64,000 nt of DNA from JAWKUK01 sp964402175 (lineage in GTDB: Bacteria; Planctomycetota; UBA1135; GCA-002686595). Below the pieces are notes generated by a model. The model was not told where the DNA came from. It did not search any database and saw nothing but the letters and a program-made list of their open reading frames with translations. The stretch spans positions 1 to 64,000 of the forward strand of contig CAYOBN010000018.1 of the NCBI GenBank assembly GCA_964402175.1, given 5' to 3'. Positions 16,019-23,359 of the stretch are shown here, piece after piece. Each line of letters starts with the position of its first letter. Position 1 is the first letter of the stretch. A program made the position numbers and the translations under genes.

Positions 16019-16642
16019 TCAGCGGAGGTCAGCGAGGGTCGCGCGCCGCTGCGCGCCGGCGAGCCCTTCCAGGCGCTCGACGGTGCGCTCCAGCGCGATG
16101 AAGAGCGAGCTCGGCAAGCGACCCGCCATACGGTGGGCCCGCATCACTTCGACGATCGAGCCGTAGTACGCGAGGGTGCCGTCTTTCTTGGCAGCGAAGC
16201 GCTGAAAGACCTCGTCACCCGAGACGAGCTGATCCCCGACCACCGAGCGTGCGTTGTAGAGCTTGTCCGAACACGAGACGAGCACGACGTCTGCGGTCGC
16301 TTCGGCCAGGTGCGCCAGGTAGCGGCGCTTGCGCTCGAGCCAGGGCTCTTTCAGGCCCCCATCGTCCGGCAGTCCATCGGTGCAGCCCTCGACGATGCGC
16401 GCCACGCGGGGTCCGAACTTCGTCTCGATCTCGCGCAGGGTCTCCGCGCCACCTTGGTCCTCGGGACCGTCGTGCAGCAGAGCGGCGATCGCTTGGTCCT
16501 CGTCCCCGCCGTACTCGAGCACGAGCGAGCAAACACCGAGCAGGTGCGAGATGTACGGAATCCCGCGGCCTTTGCGCGTCTGTGAGGAATGCAGCCGATT
16601 GGCGTAGACGAGCGCGTCCTCGAAGCGGGTGGAGAGCTGCAT
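16019..16642 (-). CDS. HD-domain small alarmone hydrolase-like protein (SpoT/MESH1 type)
   Basis: A 207-residue cytosolic protein from ATG 16642 (MQLSTRFEDALVYANRLHSS). The metal-binding set of the SpoT-type HD domain is visible: His33 (YISHLLG), His57-Asp58 (ALLHDGPED), Glu61-Asp62, and the SDKLYNAR motif with Asp126 and Asn130. These residues define (p)ppGpp 3'-pyrophosphohydrolases. There is no synthetase, TGS or ACT domain, so it belongs with small alarmone hydrolases. It is transcribed with the secreted FAD oxidoreductase, 3 bp apart. That partner does not suggest a shared pathway. Hydrolysis of another nucleotide is possible. Confidence 0.78.
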   Translation of the reverse strand: MQLSTRFEDALVYANRLHSSQTRKGRGIPYISHLLGVCSLVLEYGGDEDQAIAALLHDGPEDQGGAETLREIETKFGPRVARIVEGCTDGLPDDGGLKEPWLERKRRYLAHLAEATADVVLVSCSDKLYNARSVVGDQLVSGDEVFQRFAAKKDGTLAYYGSIVEVMRAHRMAGRLPSSLFIALERTVERLEGLAGAQRRATLADLR

Positions 16643-16909
16643 GGAACCTCTGGCTGCATTGTAACCCGAGCCTGCTCCACTGTGGGACGCGGTTCGCCTG
16701 GACGCCGGCAGGGGTTTCCAATGCACGCAGTTCGTTCCGCCCCCTCTGGTGCTCACGATCGAGACTCGGCGCGCAAACGACCTCTCTGCGCCGCATGGAG
16801 GCCCAGAGCAGGGGATGCTTGTTTGGCCCCGCGCCGTTGGCACGCTCGATGCTGAACGGAGCCCGTGGGGTGCACACGGCCCCCCCCGCTGACGCTGGAC
16901 CCGACGATC

Positions 16910-17665
16910 ATGTTCCACCACGACGAAACCGAGCTCGACGCCATCATCCTCGTCGGCAGCGATGCCGCGCCCGCCGAGCGCTGCCTCGGGGCGCTCGTCG
17001 CGGTGTCACTGGACGTTCCGCTCCGCACGTGGATCATCGAAGTCCACACCGACGTCGAGCGCGCGGTGGCTCTGCAGCACCGCTGCGTCTGGACCCATAG
17101 CATCGATGCCGAGGTCGGTGTCGCAGCGCGGGTCAACCGCGGGCTGCACCAGGGTCGGGCGCAGTTCGTCCTCATCCTGGACGGCGGCGTCGCGGTCGAC
17201 GCGAACGCGGTGCGCGCGCTCGTGCGGCACTTGAAAGCGAACACAGAGCTCGCGGCGGTGGGCCTCGGAGCGCTCGCCGGCCACGGCCACGACGTACGCC
17301 GCGGCGCGGTGGGACCGGCGCTGCTCGTGCGGCGCGATGCGCTCGCACACATCGGTGGGATCGACGAGCGCGGCTTCGCCGGCGCCCAGGCCGAGCTCGA
17401 AGCGTGGTGCCGGCGTGCCGAGCGCGCTGGCTACGCGGTCGAGCTGTCTCGCGCCGAGCTGCCCGTGGCAGCGGCCCGCGAGCTGCGCCCTGTGGCCCAG
17501 GCTGCGCCGCGCCTGCGCCTGCTGAACACCTCGCCGGGCAGCGCCATCGAGCGCCGCGAGCGGACCTCGGGCTACGCGCGCTTCGTGGAGCAGCGCGAGC
17601 CGATCGAAGGGCTCCGCAGCGTGCTCGTGGGCAAGGTCGGAGCGGCGCTGGGTCAGGGCCTCTGA
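16910..17665 (+). CDS. Glycosyltransferase family 2-like protein, degenerate metal motif
   Basis: A 251-residue protein from ATG 16910 (MFHHDETELDAIILVGSDAA). The GT-A pattern is recognisable: an opening strand, an NRGLHQGRAQFVLILDGGVA core, LVRRDALAHIGGIDERGFAG (the acceptor-site GGFDE-type motif) and ELEAWCRRAERAGYAVE. The usual DDD/DxD metal triad is replaced by LDGG, so it may be inactive, metal-independent or mis-assigned. No membrane segment is seen. It is the only sugar-transfer-like gene near here and is not in an operon. Two strong hairpins follow it. Confidence 0.68.
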   Translation: MFHHDETELDAIILVGSDAAPAERCLGALVAVSLDVPLRTWIIEVHTDVERAVALQHRCVWTHSIDAEVGVAARVNRGLHQGRAQFVLILDGGVAVDANAVRALVRHLKANTELAAVGLGALAGHGHDVRRGAVGPALLVRRDALAHIGGIDERGFAGAQAELEAWCRRAERAGYAVELSRAELPVAAARELRPVAQAAPRLRLLNTSPGSAIERRERTSGYARFVEQREPIEGLRSVLVGKVGAALGQGL

Positions 17666-17701
17666 TCCAACCGCGACGCGCGGTGATCGGTAACGCGACG
17701 C

Positions 17702-17745
17702 AAGACCGGGGGCCGCGCGACATGTGCCGCCCGGCCCCCGGTCTT
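17702..17745. terminator. Bidirectional hairpin 1 between convergent genes
   Basis: A perfect 14-bp stem (AAGACCGGGGGCCG with its complement) and a 16-base loop. It begins 36 bp after the stop of the plus-strand gene. The opposite-strand gene ends at 17799. The stem begins AA and ends TT, but there is no longer T-run. Confidence 0.65.
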
Positions 17746-17751
17746 CACTGC

Positions 17752-17775
17752 GCATGGGCGCTCTTGCGCCCATGC
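17752..17775. terminator. Bidirectional hairpin 2, adjacent to hairpin 1
   Basis: A perfect 10-bp stem (GCATGGGCGC with GCGCCCATGC) closing a CTCTT-like loop. It is 6 bp from hairpin 1 and 24 bp from the stop of the minus-strand gene. The paired hairpins probably insulate the two converging transcripts. Confidence 0.6.
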
Positions 17776-17798
17776 AGGTCGCGATCCGCGGCGCGCGC

Positions 17799-18557
17799 TC
17801 AGCGCTTCAGAGCCGCGGCGACGGCGTCCCAGAGGGCTTCGCGCGCTGCGAGGGCGCGCTCGGCCGCCAGGGTGGCCTCGTGACGGCGCGCATCGCTGCC
17901 CTCGAAGAGCTCCTCCAGGATGCGGCCCGCGAGCGGGCCGTGTTCGTCGCCATCGACTTCGATGTGGCGCTCGAGGTAACCGATCAGTAGGTCACAGGCG
18001 AGGCCCTGCGCGCGCAGGTTGCGCACGATCGGCAGGAACATGCGCGGGATGACGTCTTCGCGCCCGTGGAAGAACACGGCGGCGACGACGTGCAACGGCG
18101 CCTCCGCCAGTTCGAAGGTGGTCGTCGCAAAATCGATCGAGGCTTGCGGCAGACCGCAGCCCTGGAGCGCTGCGCGCCACGGCATCCCGCGGCGCAGGCG
18201 CGCCTCGAGCTCGCGAATGGGACCGGAGTCGGCCCCGATCTGATCCATCGCGGCGAGGTACCACTCGTAGTGGCTCGCCGGGTGTTCACCGTACGCGTCG
18301 TCGGTCTCTTCGCCGAGGACGATCTCGTTGATGAAGCGCGCGGCGCGCGGATTGGCCGGCGGCACCCAGGGCGTACGCACGCACGTCAGGCCGATCTGAA
18401 GGGTCTTCAGAAGGGTCATGAAGTCGAGCACGCACACCGCGTGGTGCTGCATGAATCGGCGTACATCCTCGACGGAGTGCACGGCACGGTAGGCGGGATG
18501 GTCTTCGAGACGGCGCTTGGCCGCGTCGACGCGCGTGGGAAGAACGGTTTCGAGCAC
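17799..18557 (-). CDS. DUF3050 family protein (heme-oxygenase-like fold)
   Basis: A 252-residue soluble all-helical protein. The start MLETVLPTRVDAAKRRLEDH, the early RFMQHHAVCVLDFMTLLKTL, the middle ASHYEWYLAAMDQIGAD and the late LLIGYLERHIEVDGDEHGPL agree with the DUF3050 family, which is grouped with heme-oxygenase-like diiron or metal proteins. The spaced His/Glu pairs in these helices could bind metal. Substrate and role are unknown. A perfect palindrome ACGGTTC-GCT-GAACCGT sits 27 bp upstream of the start and may be an operator. Confidence 0.72.
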   Translation of the reverse strand: MLETVLPTRVDAAKRRLEDHPAYRAVHSVEDVRRFMQHHAVCVLDFMTLLKTLQIGLTCVRTPWVPPANPRAARFINEIVLGEETDDAYGEHPASHYEWYLAAMDQIGADSGPIRELEARLRRGMPWRAALQGCGLPQASIDFATTTFELAEAPLHVVAAVFFHGREDVIPRMFLPIVRNLRAQGLACDLLIGYLERHIEVDGDEHGPLAGRILEELFEGSDARRHEATLAAERALAAREALWDAVAAALKR

Positions 18558-18583
18558 GGGTGTACCTCGTTCGGGTGCAACAG

Positions 18584-18600
18584 ACGGTTCGCTGAACCGT
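18584..18600. promoter_or_regulatory. Palindrome upstream of DUF3050 gene
   Basis: ACGGTTC-GCT-GAACCGT, a 7-bp perfect inverted repeat with a 3-bp spacer, 27 bp before the minus-strand start at 18557. It could be an operator or the terminator hairpin of an upstream transcript. No regulator gene is adjacent. Confidence 0.3.
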
Positions 18601-18703
18601 ATCCCACCGGAGGCGTGCAGGGCGGGAATCTATGCGGGCAGCGCTCCCACGGCGGGACTTTACTGCGGCGGCCTGTCCTGGGTTTCTCCGCAGAGCGCGT
18701 CGA

Positions 18704-20404
18704 TCAGTGCCGATAGGCCCCAGGCGGGCGGCCGACCCCGCGCCGGTCCCACTGGCGCCAGAAGCCGTCCCGCTGCGACCACGGCCACGGGCGCTCTCCT
18801 GGCGCGAGGGGCAGGAAATAGGGCCGGTATGCCTCCGGCACGGCGGCCGCCAGGGCCGCGGAGGCAGCGCGCGCCTGCTCCTGGGCGAGCGTGTGCGCGG
18901 CGACGGCGTCGGCGGAGGCACCGGCGGGCGGGGGCGCGCTCGCTTGGTACGCGAGGGTGTTCCCGAGCGTGAAGAGCACGATGTCCTGCTCGAGCGGCTC
19001 GCGCTCGGCGACGAGGCGCTCCGCGGCGCGGACCAAGAGCTCGGGCGAATCCAGTCGACGATGGAAGAGCCAGCGCCCGAGCGACTCCAGATTGCGGCCG
19101 GGCGCTTCGAACGCCAGCGGCAGGTGTGCGGGCCTCAGGACCAGAACGAAACCTGCCAGGAGCACCGAGCCGAGCGCCAGCGCTGCGCCGCGCGCGAGCG
19201 CTCGCGAGCGCGCCGCCCAAGCGGCGAACGCGATGCCGCCGAGCGCCCAAGCGGACGGATGGATCGCGAGCATGTAGCGGTAGCCCTGGGCCCATTTGCG
19301 GTCGCCATGGAACTCGCCGAACGAATAGGCGAGCGCCCAGACGACGGGTTGGATCACGAACACGAGCTCGGGCCCGACGGCGCGCTCTTGCCGCCAACGG
19401 TTTAACGCACGCCGCAGGCCATGGAGCCACGCTGCGAACGCCGCAGCGACCAACACATGGCCGATCACGCGGCCGCTACCGACGACGCCGAAGAGGTCGG
19501 GGATCCAGGTCGAGCCGGGCAGGAACTCGACCCAGAGCTCGCGGAACGCGGCCAGCGCGCGGCTCAGATGGAACTGAACGTGCTGCTCGGCGCTGCGCCC
19601 GTACAGGCCAAGGCCCGCCCATCCGTAGCGCAGGTTGTAGATCAACCAGGGGACGAGGCCGACCGCGAGGCCGAGGAGCCGCCAGAGAAAGACACGCGAG
19701 AGACAGCGCCGCGGCGCGTGGACGAGCTCGACCGCGAACAGGACCGCGAGCCACAACGCGACGCCGTAGTGGTACCAGAGCGCGAGGCCCGCGGCGAGCC
19801 CGAGCCCAAAGGCCGAGCGAGCGCCGCGCGCGCCGAAGAAGACGTGCCGCGCCCATAACGCGAGCAGCACACACGCCTGCCCATTCGACTCGACGTGTGA
19901 CGCCCAGGCCGCGGCGCCGACGATCCAATAACCCGGAGCTGCGAGCGTGGCGAAGAGCGCCGTGTAGCGCGCCGCGCGTCGTCCCGCAGCGCGGTCGACG
20001 AGCCACACGAGCGCCAAGACACCTGCGATGTCGAACAGGACGTTCGGCAAGCGCATCGCAAACGGCGACGATCCGAAGAGCCTGAAGCTCAGCGCCGCGA
20101 GGCCGATCGTGACGAGGGTGCCGCCCTGGAAATGACCCTGCTGATAATCGAGCCACGGGAGGAGCGGCCCGCGGAGCCACTCCTCCGCCGCCATCCCGCG
20201 GCGCCACTCCTCGAATCCGGGTAAACCCGGCGCCGTACCGGGAATGTGCACGGGCGAGAGCTCGAGCGGCGGCAGCGCGAGCAGGCACAGCTTCAGCGCC
20301 AGGACCGCCACCGCACACGCGGCGAGGAGCGGTCCGAGCGGCGTGCGCTCTTCGGGCAGCGGAGGGGTCGATCGGGCACTCACGGGAAATCCAGGGTCGT
20401 TCAC
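18704..20404 (-). CDS. GT39-like integral membrane glycosyltransferase
   Basis: About 566 residues from GTG 20404, which has a CGAGG ribosome-binding-like sequence 5-9 bp upstream. A later GTG at 20383 is possible. The protein starts with a membrane helix (LLAACAVAVLALKLCLLALP), has an extracytoplasmic loop with FEEWRRGMAAEEWLRGPLLP, and about ten further hydrophobic segments. It ends in a ~130-residue soluble domain. This is the layout of the PMT/GT39 or related GT-C glycosyltransferases that use polyprenyl-phosphate sugars. The acidic first-loop Asp is not unambiguous, so donor and acceptor are unknown. It starts only 14 bp from the divergent receiver gene, so their promoters overlap. Confidence 0.72.
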   Translation of the reverse strand: MNDPGFPVSARSTPPLPEERTPLGPLLAACAVAVLALKLCLLALPPLELSPVHIPGTAPGLPGFEEWRRGMAAEEWLRGPLLPWLDYQQGHFQGGTLVTIGLAALSFRLFGSSPFAMRLPNVLFDIAGVLALVWLVDRAAGRRAARYTALFATLAAPGYWIVGAAAWASHVESNGQACVLLALWARHVFFGARGARSAFGLGLAAGLALWYHYGVALWLAVLFAVELVHAPRRCLSRVFLWRLLGLAVGLVPWLIYNLRYGWAGLGLYGRSAEQHVQFHLSRALAAFRELWVEFLPGSTWIPDLFGVVGSGRVIGHVLVAAAFAAWLHGLRRALNRWRQERAVGPELVFVIQPVVWALAYSFGEFHGDRKWAQGYRYMLAIHPSAWALGGIAFAAWAARSRALARGAALALGSVLLAGFVLVLRPAHLPLAFEAPGRNLESLGRWLFHRRLDSPELLVRAAERLVAEREPLEQDIVLFTLGNTLAYQASAPPPAGASADAVAAHTLAQEQARAASAALAAAVPEAYRPYFLPLAPGERPWPWSQRDGFWRQWDRRGVGRPPGAYRH

Positions 20405-20418
20405 GGTAACCTCGGGTG

Positions 20419-20811
20419 ATGCCCGCCAGCTCTCCCCTATCCGGCCGAAGTGTCCTCGTACTGGAGGACAACTTCGTCCTAGCCGAATCGATGCGGTTCG
20501 CCCTCGAGGAGCTGGGCTGCCGCGTCGTCGGGCCGGCGCCGACGGCAGCGCGCGCGCTGGAGCTCGTCGCCGAGGCCGCCCCCGACGCAGCGGTGCTGGA
20601 CATCGACCTGCAGGGCAAGAGCTCCGCGCCCGTCGCGGAGGTCCTCGTGACGCTCGGCGTACCGTTCCTGTTTCTGACGGGGTACGAGTCGGCGGCGCTG
20701 TTGCCGACGAAGTTCCAATCCTGGACACGGCTGTCGAAGCCCGTCGATCCCGAGGAGCTGGCGCGGGTCCTCGAGGACGAGGTCCGCCGGGCCAAGGGCA
20801 ACCCGCAGTAG
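20419..20811 (+). CDS. Single-domain response regulator receiver
   Basis: A 130-residue CheY-like domain and nothing else. Visible are the acidic pocket (VLVLEDNFVLAESM), the phospho-acceptor Asp in AAVLDIDLQGKSSAPVAEVL, the Thr in FLFLTGYESAALLP and the conserved Lys in TRLSKPVDPEEL. No output domain is fused, so it would act by protein contact or in a phosphorelay. No histidine kinase gene is in the window. It is divergent from the GT39-like gene and 49 bp upstream of a pseudopilin gene in the same direction. Confidence 0.88.
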   Translation: MPASSPLSGRSVLVLEDNFVLAESMRFALEELGCRVVGPAPTAARALELVAEAAPDAAVLDIDLQGKSSAPVAEVLVTLGVPFLFLTGYESAALLPTKFQSWTRLSKPVDPEELARVLEDEVRRAKGNPQ

Positions 20812-20860
20812 GGGCTCAAGCCGAGGGACTGCGGGGCCCGATGGTTCACGGAGCGTCCCC

Positions 20861-21391
20861 ATGGCCCTCCGCACGCCGCACGCGCCCTCCCGCCGCCGGG
20901 CAGGCTTCACGATCCTCGAGCTGACGATCGTGCTGGCCGCCGTGGCCATCCTCTCGAGCTTCACCATCCCAGCATGGTTCGACCGGCCGGAGGTCACCCT
21001 CGACAACGCCGCGCGCTTGCTCGCGCGGGACATGCGCGAGGTCCAGAATCGCGCCGCGCTGTACCAAGCGACGTTGCTGTTGCACTTCGACGAAGACGGC
21101 GGAGGCTACAGCGCGACGACGGAGGAGGGCACAGCGCTCGTTTCGCCGTACGGCGCGCACCCGTTTGTGCGCCGCTACGGCCGCGATGCGGTCTTTCGCG
21201 GCGTGAAGATCGCTTCGTGGGACCTCGGTGGGCTCGAGGCCGTCGAGTTCACGGACCGCGGTACGGCGCGCCAAGGGGCGCGTGTGGTCCTGACATACCG
21301 CGGAGAGCAGCGGATCCTGCGGATGCGCCCGTTCAGCGGCCTGATCGAGCTGGACGGGATGGCGAAGCCGTGGGTCGACGGCGGTGAGTGA
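20861..21391 (+). CDS. GspH/FimT-type pseudopilin
   Basis: A 176-residue protein with a classic prepilin N-terminus: a basic leader (MALRTPHAPSRRRAG), cleavage after Gly15, then FTILELTIVLAAVAILSSFT with Glu at mature position 5. The remainder (~120 residues) is a beta-rich head, as in GspH/FimT minor pseudopilins. Processing by a prepilin peptidase and use by a type II secretion or type IV pilus machine is expected, but no such machine is encoded nearby. The lone receiver gene precedes it. Its stop directly abuts the stop of the convergent rhodanese gene. Confidence 0.85.
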   Translation: MALRTPHAPSRRRAGFTILELTIVLAAVAILSSFTIPAWFDRPEVTLDNAARLLARDMREVQNRAALYQATLLLHFDEDGGGYSATTEEGTALVSPYGAHPFVRRYGRDAVFRGVKIASWDLGGLEAVEFTDRGTARQGARVVLTYRGEQRILRMRPFSGLIELDGMAKPWVDGGE

Positions 21392-21901
21392 TCACCAGGC
21401 CGCGAACCCGCCGCGCAGCGCGTGCACGTTCTGGAAGCCGTGCCCCAGGAAGTAGCTGGCGACGTCCAGCGAGCGGCCGCCGTCGGCGCAGGCGAAGACG
21501 ATGCGACGGTCCTTCGGCAGCGTCATGTAGCGCTGCGAGTTGTCGTAGTCGAGCGGCTCTGCAGCGACCTCCGCGGCGAGCGGATGCGAAGCGCGCTCGT
21601 CGGGGAGACGCACGTCGATGAAGCTGAAGTCCTCGCCCGCGGCGCGCCAGCGCTTGATGTCCGCCGAGTCGACCTGACGCTCGCGGTCGAGGGTCTCCGC
21701 GCGCTGGATCGTCGCGATGACGTCCTTGATGTCGAGCAGGTTGTGGTCCTTTGCGACCTGCGCGAGGGTGTCGGTCGGCTGGAAACCACAGGCCGAGCAG
21801 CCGCCGATGTGGTACCGCTGGAAGAGGGCGCGCTGGGCGGACGGAGCGACCGCGAGGATCGCCTCCATCGTCATGTCGGGCGTGATCGTCGGCGTAGTCA
21901 T
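21392..21901 (-). CDS. DUF1858-like domain fused to rhodanese
   Basis: A 169-residue cytosolic protein. Residues ~5-60 (TITPDMTMEAILAVAPSAQR, then HIGGCSACGFQPTDTLAQVA) resemble DUF1858, the small disulfide-redox domain with a CxxC pair found with hybrid-cluster proteins. Residues ~85-169 are a rhodanese domain with FSFIDVRLPDE and the active-site loop FACADGGRS, Cys being the likely sulfur carrier, followed by VHALRGGFAAW. The combination suggests handling of persulfide or sulfur groups, or redox control. It stands alone as a gene. Confidence 0.8.
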   Translation of the reverse strand: MTTPTITPDMTMEAILAVAPSAQRALFQRYHIGGCSACGFQPTDTLAQVAKDHNLLDIKDVIATIQRAETLDRERQVDSADIKRWRAAGEDFSFIDVRLPDERASHPLAAEVAAEPLDYDNSQRYMTLPKDRRIVFACADGGRSLDVASYFLGHGFQNVHALRGGFAAW

Positions 21902-21995
21902 GGCTCGGTGGGGCCACTTTAGGCCCGCCCCGGCGCAGGCACAACCGCGGCGCCGCGACCGGTTCGAGACCGATATCTGGATCCGTTTGGCCGAC

Positions 21996-23186
21996 TCAGC
22001 GCACGTCGAGCTTGGAGCGCAGGCCCGCCGCGCCGAAGGTCACGTCGTGGCCCGCGAGGAGCGCCCCCGAGAGGTCGTAGACGTGCACCCGCAGGTCGCC
22101 GGGCGGCACGGTCAGGACCATCTGGCTCGCCAGTGCGAGCGACTGCGCGCGCACCGCACGACCGCCCTGCTCGACGACCACGATGCGCGGCGCGTCGGCG
22201 ACGTTCGACAGCTCGAGCTGCGCCGCGGGGCCGAGCGCGACCGCGACGGTGGGCGCAGCGTCGCGGGGGCCCGGGTCGGCGCGCGGTACGAAGCCGAAGC
22301 GGTCGGTCGTGAACGCGGCCACGGCCTGGGGGCGCGCTGAGAGGAAGTTCGGCCCGCGGCCCGCGAACGCGAGGCGGGCGAGCTCGACGGGGTGCCCCTC
22401 GAGCGGCGCACACTCGACACGCAGGCCCTCGGGCTGGCCACCCTCGACTTCGACGCGCAGCGCCGCGACGGGCTCCAACGTCAGTTCGACCGCAGCGCCC
22501 GTCGCGCTCGCCTTGGGAGCGACCCCGAACGCGGGCGCGCTGACGTAGGCGGTCGCGACCGCGGCGCAGGTGTAGGGTTCGTCGTGCAGGAGCGTGAAGG
22601 TGAAGCGCCCTTCGGCATCGATGCCCGCGGTGCTGGAGTGGCCCGTGCGCTCGCCGATCACCATCACGCGGACCTCGGCGGGCGCGACGCCGGGCGCGCG
22701 CTCGAGGCGCACGACCCCTTGCAGCACCTGGGCCGGCGCGGCTTCGAAGGTGAGCGGCGCCCGCGACGCGAGGTCCGGGCCGAACCGCACCGAGGCCGGT
22801 GAGGCGAGGAACGGGGGCAACCCGGGCCCGTGCAGCGGACCGACCCAGAGCGTCGTGGTGACCGACGATCGCAGCTCGAAGGAGCCGTCGGCGAGGGTCT
22901 CCGTGCGCGCTTGGAAGCGGCCCGTATCGGGCAGGGGACCGCCGAGGCCGTTCGGTCGCGGCAGCGCTCCGATGGGCAGTCCTGCGACGGGTGCACCGGT
23001 GCGGGTGACGACGCGGCCGCGCAGCACAAAACCCTCGGCCGTGCGCGGAGCTTCTTCCGGGACGCTGGCTGCCGGCTGGTCCGCCTGTGGGTCCGGCTGT
23101 GGATCCGTGTGCCCGCGGGTGAACGCGCGCCACGTGGCGAAACCGGCGAGCGTCAGGACGATCAGTGCGGCGAGGGACCTCGACAT
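21996..23186 (-). CDS. Exported protein with carboxypeptidase-regulatory-like domains
   Basis: A 396-residue protein from ATG 23186 (MSRSLAALIVLTLAGFATWR), with an N-terminal signal anchor, a Pro/Asp/Glu-rich linker (PQPDPQADQPAASVPEEAPR) and a large beta-rich part. Motifs VLRGRVVTRTGAPVAGLPIG and VRLERAPGVAPAEVRVMVIG match the CarboxypepD_reg-like strand pattern. No catalytic residues were recognised. The architecture parallels the product of 12624-14150, so both may belong to one envelope-protein family. It is divergent from proS, with 173 bp between. Confidence 0.68.
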   Translation of the reverse strand: MSRSLAALIVLTLAGFATWRAFTRGHTDPQPDPQADQPAASVPEEAPRTAEGFVLRGRVVTRTGAPVAGLPIGALPRPNGLGGPLPDTGRFQARTETLADGSFELRSSVTTTLWVGPLHGPGLPPFLASPASVRFGPDLASRAPLTFEAAPAQVLQGVVRLERAPGVAPAEVRVMVIGERTGHSSTAGIDAEGRFTFTLLHDEPYTCAAVATAYVSAPAFGVAPKASATGAAVELTLEPVAALRVEVEGGQPEGLRVECAPLEGHPVELARLAFAGRGPNFLSARPQAVAAFTTDRFGFVPRADPGPRDAAPTVAVALGPAAQLELSNVADAPRIVVVEQGGRAVRAQSLALASQMVLTVPPGDLRVHVYDLSGALLAGHDVTFGAAGLRSKLDVR

Positions 23187-23359
23187 ACGCGCGCGAGGAT
23201 GGGGCTTCGGGCCCGGGGACGCAAGCGCGGCGGGTCCGGGGGCCCGATCCGTCGGGTATCCTCTTCGCCCTCGCGCCGCGCGCGGGTCCGATTGGGCGGG
23301 TCCGCGGGCGCGGCGCACACTCGGCCGCAGAACGCGGCCCACGCAGGAGAGCTCGAACG

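Noticed and set aside
14864..16585. Plus-strand frame of about 573 codons opposite the FAD oxidoreductase
   Set aside because: No motif. The opposite strand has a full FAD-binding protein and an HD protein.
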